Positions 1-11,323 of a DNA stretch of 64,000 nt are shown in pieces; the first letter of the stretch is position 1, and every line of letters starts with the position of its first letter. Location: NCBI GenBank assembly GCA_945859605.1, contig OX243817.1:30154289-30218288 (forward strand). Reading direction: 5' to 3'. Under the pieces are notes generated by a model, which was not told where the DNA came from, did not search any database, and saw only the letters and a program-made list of their open reading frames with translations. Made by a program: the position numbers and the translations under genes. Source of the stretch: Lumbricus rubellus. Its lineage: Eukaryota > Annelida > Clitellata > Crassiclitellata > Lumbricidae.

Positions 1-138
1 AACCCGTAGGCTATCTACTAAAATCCCTGTTAATAAAGAGTGAACACACCATTTAATAACATATAGATCTGCCCAAACGAAATAAGTAAAATTATTTATG
101 TGAACTATATTTAAGACACTCTATTGCGAGTAACTTGC
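1..138. other. Start of next PARP14-like intron
   Basis: Bases between the window edge and the exon 7 donor. AT-rich; no further exon is visible. Confidence 0.5.
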
Positions 139-509
139 CTGTTCTGAGCTGTCCACCAATTGGATCGTTTTCAGGCAACGCTGTCCTTGTATTTCAGCGA
201 AGAACTCAACGATCCCTTCGATAATTGCCGACGTAGCATACGCTGGCGGAAAGCCAAAAGATCCGGTACCTATGGCAAGCATGGCGATGGACTCGAAGTT
301 TTCGCTCAAGGCTTTCTTCAGAACGTTATCCACTGCCTCTTTAAGGTATTCCGTCTCCATAAACGCTCCTCCCTTCCACCTTGGGCTGACTGTGTGAAGA
401 ATTGCTTTGAACGGTAGCTTGCCGGCTTTGGAGGTGAATACCTCACCCTCTAGAAAGGTACCGTGGATTGTAATCTGTTGCTTGCATTCATCTTGTACTG
501 CTGAGTCTC
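139..509 (-). CDS. PARP14-like exon 7: rest of the macro domain
   Basis: Acceptor TTCTCGTAG. The translation includes DECKQQITIHG, FKAILHTVSPRWKGG and AIGTGSFGFPPAYATSAI, the second conserved loop of macro domains, and ends IQLVDSSEQ. The likely donor is CAG|GCAAGT, a GC-type 5' splice site with otherwise perfect consensus; no GT donor fits as well. If the GC donor is wrong, the frame reads on to a stop at 121. Confidence 0.8.
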
Positions 510-3500
510 CTACGAGAACGAAAACGTTAGATTCTTATGTTCAAAAACTGAAGCAATTTTCTCACACGTGATAATTCTTAATCAATTTATCTACCGTAAT
601 TCAATCACTTGCCAATGAAACTATAAGCATTGCACAAACTTATTAAATAAAACTCACCATATGCCCACTTATCCTCCTGCAATGTGTTCAAATGAAAAAT
701 AATGATGAACGTCATGTAGGGGCCTACTTCTTTCTATATCTCGGCTGTACACTCAGCCATGCAGAATTTTGCGTGGAGTGCATGCATAATTAAATGGCCT
801 TAGAAGGCCTAGTCTATTTTTGTCCGTTGTACCTAATTAGGCCTAATATGTGTCCATTGAAATAAGTGTCAAGGTATGCAAGCTGTAGAATGAATGTAGC
901 CCGATGCAACAACAGCTCGTAGACTATACTAATAACCGAGGCTGAATCAGGGGTCCGTATAGCTCAGTTGAGAGAGCGCTGGTCGTTAAACTGAGTGTCA
1001 TCCACGCGACCCGGGTTCGAGCCTCATACAGGGCATTAATTTATTAAAGTTTCTGTTAGCTGCCATTGGCGCTTTTCTGCTGTGTTGCTTGACTCGGGTT
1101 CTGCTGAAAATAAGATAGTCCTTCCCGCTTCTGGCTTGGCCGAACCAGGAGTGATCCAGCACTTAGGCCAATAGTGTTAAGCTACCGAACCCACTGCTGT
1201 AAAGCCGACCTGCGTGTCGTGCTACAGTGGGCCGTATTTCGTATACCAGGTAACCTCATTAACCTGTAGGCCTACCTGTAATCATTCTGCGTTTTGTCAG
1301 ATTGAGTCATTAAAAGAAGATTATAAAAAAAGCATACACCAGTCGAATTCGCTACAGAAATTAAAGCTGCGAGTGAAGGGGACAATAATATTGGTTTAGC
1401 CTACCTGTTTCGTACATGAGCTTTGCCAAGTCATCGCTGAGTTGCAGACTGTTATCGCACGGAATCACTAGGGCATCCACTTTGCACTTAGTGATCTCTC
1501 CTTTAATGACTTTGATAACTATGCCATTTGGAAGTGTTGCCTCTAGTTTTACCATTAGCTCCTTTGCCTTGAGATTTTTCGACGTTGCCAGCTGAGACCC
1601 CAGAGGTGAACCAATGACAAAGGATTCCTTTACCTCGATTATCACCTTGCAACGATACTCCAACGCGGCTATGGCGTCCTTACCTCGCTTTGCCTTGAAA
1701 GCTTTCTGGACCCCAGATGCATCATTTTTGTAGTCAAAAGATATCATCGACTCAGTTAGAGACTTAACTGCTTCCAGTGCTGCTTTCACACCGTTCTGAG
1801 CACCTGTCACTTGCACCCCTGATTTTGTTCCATTGAGCGTCATCGTGATGCAAATCCTGGAGCTCAGATGGCTGTTCTGTATGGCATTTATTTCTCTAGC
1901 CATAAACCTTTCCATATATTTGACCTTGCTCTCGGAAGTTGGAAGAAACTGATCAATCTGGGCGTTATTTTTGAGGACATTTTCAATTTCGCCAACGCCT
2001 TTGTTCAGAGTGCCATTGGTCAAAAGACACAACACTGCGTTTTGTGTGGATGAAACATCGACCACAAGAACTGGAAATCTTGGCTTGAGATTGTTTACAG
2101 CTTCGGTCCATTGAGGCATTGTCAGAACAACCGCCGAGACATCGTCGAGCATAACTTTTCCTTCGATCAATTCCGAATCTAGAAATCTGATTGCATCATC
2201 AATATATTTTACATTGAGTCCAGACAAAACTACTTTGTCGTTTTGCAATTCAACTACTACTAGAATACCTTTTTCTTTAAAATTGCTTTTCACATACTCC
2301 ATTGCCTTCTTATCGGCCAACGCAGTTAGCTTAAATTTTGTCGCTTTATAATGCTGAGTAATCTTCTGTTTCATCATATCAGATAACTTTGTCTTGGCGT
2401 CAAGGATTTTTTGACGGGTTCCTTGAAAGTTTACTGCTTCACCAGTGACGCTAATGTGTAGAGCTGAAGCCTCGTTCTGCAAGGCAAAATTACTCATTTT
2501 TAGTAGCTGCAGTTCCACGTTAGTAAAATGGTTATCAACATCCGCCACAATTTCATTCTCTTTCTGCAGTTCTTCAAGAAGCTTCGTGGTCAGTGACAGG
2601 AATTGTTTGTTGAACTTCTCAACGCTTTCCTCACCTCCAACATATTGAACATAGCCACCGCTCTCAGAATGCTCCCACGTCAAATCACCGTCGCCATCTT
2701 TCAGCTCAAGTGTATGATTGGCAAATGTCGATCTTATTTCAGCAGGTATGTCCAATTTGCCAATTAAGACTCGGTTAGAATACGTCTTGATGAGACTGGT
2801 ACATGCTTCTGTCCAGTCATCAGCGGAAAACTCTGTATCCAGTTCGGCTGTTGATGCCGTACACTTGAGGACGATAGTTCCAGAATTAGGCTCCTCTGGC
2901 CAGACGACTGAACAATGGTGAGCAGCTAACTCCTTTTCCACTTGCCCCTTCAGCTTTTCATTCTTCGCCATGAAATCCACTTTTTCCGATCTGCACTTGA
3001 AAATGACATCAGACACTACGATGATCGGTTGTTTCTCAGTCACGGTTGGTCCTTGACCTTGGGAACCTTGACCTTGGGAATCTTCTGCAGCTGGATTTGA
3101 TGACAGTGCCTCTGGTGATGGTCCAAGGTCCTGGTTGTAGTAATCAACTTTAAGTTCATGGCCCTTGATTGAATGTTGTCTTCGCACGACTCCATCTATG
3201 ACTGTTACAGAAGAACATATAATTATGTTTGATTATATATATATATAAATTATCTATATAAATAAAAATGAAACTTTCCAATAGTGCGGTCACAATCACG
3301 CCCAAAGTTACGCACCGATTCTTTTGAAAATTTACCAAGACCTTCCATTCCAATAGCACCGTGTCAGAACATTTCTTTTACCGAAAAAAACCCAATCGTT
3401 TCCACAAAAAGGGAACTTTGCAATCCGTTCGACCGCAATTTGCAAATTCAACCAAACCGCACGCTTGCAAAATTTCAGAATCGTCTTCACCCGAAACACA

Positions 3501-6500
3501 GTGACGAAACATGAATGAGGTCGCGTCCCGTGACGTCATAAGCGAGTCGATTAATAATTGCATTACGAAAGCGGCCTTTCAACATTCCGCTGTCAGTAAG
3601 GGACGGTGTGAAGGAGGAAAGGAGGGGAGGGGGAGGGGAGGGGAGGGGGAGAGGAGGGGGATGGCGTCAACAAGTGTGGTTCTGCTGGTTATAGTGTTAC
3701 GGTCCGGAATGACAGTTGTTAGTAGGCTAGACCAGTGGTTCCCAAACTTCAGCATGCCGCGGACCGGCAAGAATGTTTGGTGAAGCTCGCGGACCGCTAA
3801 CTTAGGCCGGCCTTTATGGCGATGATCAACACAAATAAGCTGACTATTAGGCTAATGTAGTAAATTTAGAATAAATTTGAATTTTTGAATTCGCCATTTG
3901 GCAAGTTAAAATAAGGCGCGTTGATTTATTTCAAATTAAGACAGAAATTTGAATAAATGTTGGACAACAATTTGAATATATTAACAATTTCAAACGAATA
4001 AACTAATAATTACAGTTTATTTTTTATTTTTAACTCTTCTCCGCGGACCGGCGATCATACCTCCGCGGACCGGCACCGGTCCGCGGACCACCACTTTGGG
4101 AACCACTGGGCTAGACATTATACATTCAATATGTAAATCATGACACTATAATATAAGTCTGAACAAGATGCCATCTACCGGCTCTGTCTTCGTATGTGAT
4201 GATGACGTATCCTCCGTCTCGGTGAAAGCTGCATTCGCTGATAAATGCCCCGCCGTGTCTCCGACTCTCAAAGTACAGCTGCACTTCCTCATCGGAGAGT
4301 GATGGGTCGATTGGAAAGACGATGATCTGTGTACACAGAGCCACTTTCTGAACGCTGATCATTGTGTCCTTGAATGGCTTCATGATGACGTGACGACGGC
4401 AGGCGATGTAGTCTGGTGTAATTATACAGTCAAGCGCTATCTCTCGAGTCTTGCATTTAGAATAAGCTTACGCATAATATTTACACAGGATCCAAGCAAT
4501 AATTAGCCTATTATTCACCATCCACGGTCTAACAAAAATTGAACTATCTATAACCTATATAATAGACCTATCTAATATTTAGTTTTTCAAGAAAATAAAG
4601 TTGACAGACCGCAAATTAATTATTACAATCATGAAGAAAGTACTGTGTTGAATTTGTTTGCAAGATTTCGCCATGGCAACCTCACATCGTCAGCTCAATA
4701 GGCTATATTAGTTGGTGTTCCTAAACAGCGGGATTATTTTATACCTTTAGGGCCTCCCTTTTTGTAACCAATGTTTAAGATGTGTAGGCTTAATTAGATC
4801 GTCATGCATATACTGGGTTGCAAATTTAAAAAAGTGATTGATAGATTGATTGAAGTAAAAAAATTGCATTGTCGTAAGAATTTGACACTTTGAATGAACT
4901 CGCTCCCTTTTCTAGAGATAGGCCTAAGCACACATCATAATAAATCGATAGAACAGACCTGTTAAAATAATTAATAGCAAACGCCATTGTGCACGCTGCC
5001 TACCAGGTACACCACTAAAGATGATCATAGCCACCGAAGGACTTTGAGATCGTGACACTTTTAGGATTTCTTTTCCGGACGGTACCTTCAAGTAATCAGC
5101 AAGCTCTGCGTCCACAAAGGTGACGGGAAGGTATTTTGCCAGCAACTTATTCGGATCAGCTGCGCCGACCACAATCGGTGGAGGAGGCCTCGCGTGAAGT
5201 AGTTTCACGAGCACACTTTGGTTTCCCAGGACCACTGACTGCTTCTTCGACACGTGAAGGGCAACTGTCAACAGAAACAAACCAAGTAACCATAAGCGTA
5301 CGAGAGATTTCAGCAGTGGGGGGGCCAAGATTTTACTTCTGCCCGAAAACAAATGAGGACCTTTTTAAAAATACTATTTTTCCCCAGACAAAAAAAGTTG
5401 AGGACCTTTTTTTAGTCACCGGGCTGAAATCTCGAGAAAAATACTATTTTTAGTTTTTTAAAACCATTTTCCGGGTCTGCATGCCCGAAAAAACAGACTT
5501 GCCCGATATGGGGGGGGGGCATTTGTCCCTCTGGAGTCTGGACCCCCCGCCGCGTACGCCTATGCAAGTAACCAACAGCTCGAAAAACTGTCACTGGTGG
5601 ATACCCAAGTAAAAAGAAGCATCATCCAGATTAAAGATTATTAGCTGCAATGGTTCAAATTTAATAGGGTGATAGGTTGTAAAGATTTTTCTAGTGATTA
5701 GGCCTACCACTTTGAAGCAGGTTTCCATTCCATATTTTATCCGATTTCAGTCTTTTTTTCACAGAAGTTTCGTAATTCATATTATTAGTTTCACATAGCC
5801 TATTGTTAGTCTTTTCACAACGTTTCCGTGATCCTTTGTGCACCTTTTTAATAAACATCTCCAGAGTGCCATTTAATAGACACATAATTATTATAAAGGT
5901 ATAGCGTTTATCAGCATGAAAATTATAGGGTATAGGCCTACCTTCAGGTGATGTGTAAGTAAGAACTGCTCTGCCGTTCGATTGATCATAGAAGATGTCA
6001 TCAACGGTTTCGTCGCCCTGTCCTGTCTGTCTTTTGTTCTCAAAGAACATCATCACTATGTCCTGCGACAAATGCGTAGGGATTCCATTGGCTTCGACGG
6101 CACACGACTGAACATCTTCCAGTTCTTTTAGGCTCTCCAGAGCGCAGACTTCCAGATTCGTCGACCCGAACTTGTGCGCTTTCTTTAAGACTTGCCAGAG
6201 AACTAGTAAAGAATCATTTTGTAGCAATTTAACGCTTTGAATAAGCAACGACTAATCAACAAGGACCTTTCAAACGATTGTAAAGTTGTAAGCTTACTTA
6301 CTATAGGCCTATATGATTGAGTGTTATAAGGACTTACCCAAATTCGTATACGTTAAGCAATAGTCGTTATAGTTCTTAGCGATCCTGAGTAGGCCCTTAA
6401 CACTCCCCCCCCTCAATAGAACGCATGGTCATTAGAGCGCATATTTTAAATGGCGAAAATCAACAGAGCGCATGTTTTAAAATGCGACAATAATTGTAGC

Positions 6501-9500
6501 TAGGCCTAGCCCTGTAGCCTACAGCTAACAGAAAGTAACCTATAGAAATAGCCTGCTAAGACGAAAATATTATGGAATAAAGCTACACATGATTAAAAGA
6601 GCGAAACAGAGGCATTTAAACATGGTCTAGGCTTATTTCATAATAGTTAGGCCTATTATTATAAAAACCATCATTGATCATCAGATTAGGAAAACTGTTG
6701 ATGTTGACCATGTCAGAGATGTCTAAACCTCTCTGATTCCATAATAGCAATGATTAGAATATTATTGTAAGATTATAATATTCGAAAATGGTAGATGTTG
6801 TCCATCACATAGGCTTACCTTTTGGATCCTCGAAAACGATTGTTGCTGACTGGCCATCATCGTGCATGGTCAGCTTCTTGATTTCACCGCCAGAATTTCT
6901 CCTACTCTCGAAGAAAGTTTGCAGCACATCCGAAGACGGTAGCGATGGTGAAGCGTACACTAGCATCGTGTCTGAGTGCAGTTCCAGATCTTGGTCCAGC
7001 GAACGGTTAGGTTCAGGGTCGGCAGCAGTTACTGGTTGGACGGAAGTTGGCTGAGGTACAGATATCCGTAGAGTGACGCCAGCTATCTTTATGATTGACT
7101 GGGCAAGAAGGGCGGCAGCCACTGTAAAACGTGGATGCAGATAAATATTAAGCTTATGAGATGATGAAAGAGATTATTCCACTAATGCGAATTGATCAAA
7201 CTAAAAAGTAATTAACTAAGCTTATGCTTTGAAATCTATGGGTTGTCTACCTGCCAGTCCATAAATCTCAGTTCAAGCAAAAATAAAGAAGGTAGCCTAC
7301 ATATGTGATGTAAGCTTATCCAATACCTTACCGTCGGCCCTAATTAAGTCTTTTTGGGTAAAATTCAAACTTTTCCCAGTCGTATTTATATAATTATAGA
7401 CCATAAGACTTCTTATATTTCATCGCAAAATAAAAAGAGCTACAAGGGAAATCGCTTGTATAGGCCTACTATTAGGCCTATGAGTCGGCGAGCCGACAAA
7501 ATATCGCTTTACCTGTCCTATAGGGTCGCCAAATTTAAACGGGCCTGCCATTTTCTGTAGTCTTGAAATAGGCCTATTTGAGATCAGCTGTAGAATTACA
7601 CTTCTGCAGTAAGAATTTTTTCACATCTTGTTTTCACATTGTCCAGCATTCTGATCCGTATATCGGATCGATAGATTCTGCTGTTGTTAGCACATAATAG
7701 GGCCTATCGTCCCGCATATTTTTTATCTTGGGTTTCTTTGCTAGGCCTAATTCTTTGCTTCTGTAAGCTTAGGCCTATATATATCGATCCTGCTTAACAT
7801 TCCAAATGCTTTACACGCAGGGCCATAGGTCCATTCGGTGCGATGCACCGAATCAGGGCCGGATTTACATGTAATCCAACTAAGCAACTGCTTAGGGCCT
7901 CCGGAATCTGGGAGTGCCTCCAAAGGTGAACTAAAGAAAAAACAGTGGTTTATAAATGATAACTTATAAATTATAATTAAGCCACTGATTTTTTCTTTAG
8001 TTCACCTTTGGAGGCCCCCCCCCAGATTCCGGAGGTCCTTAGTACGCAAAATTCCTTTTGATGACATTATCGCAGATTATGCGATGCAGAAATGCAGGAA
8101 AGTTTATGTAAAACTTCATTGTGATTTTTAGTATGTAGGCCCTATATGGCCTATCATAAAAAACTGGAATAAAACGAGTGTATCAATTAGAATTCGACTC
8201 GTTAGTAGGGCCTAGTTGATCAAACATGGATCACTGGCGAAATGTGCATTAGAAATATACTTAAATCTAGCAATATGCATTTTGTCTGTTTTTATCCTTA
8301 ACCCTCGGGCTACCAAGCTTTTTTGTAACACTGACTACCAGGGGGGGGGGGTAGTTACCACCCCCCCTGGATTTTGGGTTTGGTTTGAGATATCATAACT
8401 TGTAATACACCAATGGATTCAGCATTCATTTCTGCACAAAATGATATATTTAGGTTTAATATATATGAATGCACCCCGAATTTATGAATTTTTTCCATGA
8501 GCACCCATAGCTTCACAAAACATGTACTTGCGCATAAGTAAAATGTTCGATTTTGTGTGTGTAGAACATGATATACATAATTTATATTTAATATAGTCAT
8601 ATATTCAATTATAAAAACTAGTTATAAGTCTTTTTTATGTACAATAAAAAAGAAAAAACATGCATATCTATCGAAAAATCAATATAAAACACGAAATTAT
8701 GCCATTGTCGGTTTGCGTCGAAAAAAAATCGACATTTTCACGCATTTTAATTTGTGTGTGTAGAACATGATATACATAATTTATATTTAATATAGTCATA
8801 TATTCAATTATAAAAACTAGTTAGTTTGTGTGTGTAGAACATGATATACATAATTTATATTTAATATAGTCATATATTCAATTATAAAAACTAGTTATAA
8901 GTCTTTTTTATGTACAATAAAAAAGAAAAAACATGCATATCTATCGAAAAATCAATATAAAACACGAAATTATGCCATTGTCGGTTTGCGTCGAAAAAAA
9001 TCGATATACATAATTTATATTTAATATAGTCATATATTCAATTATAAAAACTAGTTATAAGTCTTTTTTATGTACAATAAAAAAGAAAAAACATGCATAT
9101 CTATCGAAAAATCAATATAAAACACGAAATTATGCCATTGTCGGTTTGCGTGGAAAAAAAATCGACATTTTCACGCATTTTAATTTATTTTGAGCACTTC
9201 CGGTCATCAAAAGACAAATTAATTGGTATCAAAAATAGCCCTTAATCTCCTCTATAGAATGACATAATTTATTTCTCTTAAAAAATAAAGTATGGATATG
9301 TTATAATAGAAAAAACATGTAAATTTTACAAAAAAACCCACCTTTTTATATATTTTAATTTATTTTGAGCACTTCCGGTTGTCAAAAGACAACTCCGTGA
9401 CCACCAAAATGTAGCCCCACATTCCCTCTATAGAATGGTATAATTTGCTTCTCTTAATGTTAATTGACGGATAAGATATAGACAAAAATCTAGGGGGAGG

Positions 9501-11258
9501 TGGTATCCACCCCCCCCTGGTGCCTCGGGTATAATGGGTATAACTTCTGAATGGTATGGTATATCATCACACATTTTACCTCAAAATGTGTGCAAATGAA
9601 CCCCCTACAGCTACCTAAAAGGTCAAATTTTTATTCCATACGGAAAAAGTTTGAACTCGAAAAAACCTAGGGGGGGTGGATACCACCCCCCCCTGGTAGC
9701 CTGAGGGTTAAGTGGGGCCTCATAATCGAAATTGCTTCGGGCCTCACTCTGTTCAAATCCGGCCCTGCACCGAATGCCCCTGAGCCGAGAGTTTCGTTGC
9801 CATCGGCCAAATGTCTTAAATTGCGAGTCTCAGTGTTACTCAAACCTTTTGTAAGACCAGTATATAGTTATAGGCCTAAGCATAGTTGTAAAAAACGTTT
9901 TTTTCGTTTTTTATTCTCTCCCAAAAAACGTCGTTTTTTCGTTTTTTATTTTTCCCATCGTTTTTTATCGTTTTTTTATTTTTTCTTTAACTCTATTTAT
10001 TCATTTACTTTCTGTTATTATTTACCTTAATTTTTATTTTTTCTGATATTCCTTATGTTTTCCACCAACTCTCAAGGATTCAGCTAACTAAAGTCATTAT
10101 TTCATCGTTTAACATCGTCATTTAAGAAATAGCATGCGTGTATTAGGTTCCTAATCAAGATTTTCAAGGTTAAAATGCGGGTTTAGATGCAGCAAAGTCA
10201 AATTATTTTCCGTTTCCGTTTTTTATCGTTTTTTTTGTCGTTTTTAATTTTTTCGAAAAAAACGACGTTTTATTCCGTTTTTTATTCCGTTTCCATCGTT
10301 TTTTTACATCTATGGGCCTAAGTGTAAGAAAACATTACTTTCACTAGGCCTACGCTCAACGACGCTGCGTGCTTGCCACAGCTGCCAAACCACGTAGGCT
10401 AGCCTATTGAACATCGGATTTTTGTAAAATGACTAATCTTGTAAGACTACCTAACGACGCTTTTTGCCTCTGCTGCAACACTGCACCGACACTCGACGAA
10501 CCTTAAACACGGCCTTGTTTACATGTGAAGCACAGCCTACTCTTTGCAAGTTTGCATGTCTTTATTAATTGTTGCGTAAACAAGGTTTTACATTTTATAA
10601 TGCAGTAGGCCTACACTTGAAACTGAAACATTGCATCATATCCTGATCAGTGGCGTAACAATAGGGTAGACTGGGTAAGACAAAGTCTAGGGGCCCCCGA
10701 GTGTAGAGGCTCCAGAGCCAAGAAAGGAAATGCCTGCTGAGGCTATGCTATATCAGTGGTGAAGGTCTTGGCTGAAGTACCACGTAGGCCTATATAGGGC
10801 GCTACGCGAGGTGGACAGGCTCAACAAGAACCCTGACACGGCTGGCTAACGTGGGCGGCATTGCATTGCAGCCTCTGCTAGTGACAGTAGAGCTAGTCCC
10901 AAGCCTGGAACTCACTACACGTGTGAGAATGCAAGGATCAAACGGATGGGTGCAGATACTCGGTTCATAAAGAAACAGACAAAAGACATCCAACGCAATG
11001 ACATTCACAGAAAGAGAATCCCGGTTCGGACGACGACTGGTTAAACAAGGTCCGCCGCCCGTGTCCCTCAATCGATCGACCGTGGTTGGGTCGTAAAGTT
11101 GTCTATACAGCAGCAGGAGAATAGCAGCACAAGAGCAGAAAGTCTGGAGAAAAGTGATTAACAATGCAGTGGACACCCCCGGGTTTTTGGCCCATGAATC
11201 CTTAATATGATGACGATGATGATGATGATGGTGGTGATGATGATGATGATGGTGATGG

Positions 11259-11323
<65 letters not shown>

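Larger units (their letters stand above)
7854..9767. mobile_element. hAT-type element, TIR CAGGGCCGGATTT, host of nested insertion
   Basis: Left end CAGGGCCGGATTTACATG, right end inverse of CAGGGCCGGATTTGAACA, exact 8-bp duplication CACCGAAT (7846-7853 and 9768-9775). The interior holds a large hairpin (7903-8035) and a nested TTAA-flanked element. It lies in intron 1 of the PARP14-like gene. No transposase coding is seen. Confidence 0.92.

Noticed and set aside
952..1030. Functional tRNA gene
   Set aside because: A and B boxes are good, but the acceptor and anticodon stems do not pair well and SINE-like sequence follows.
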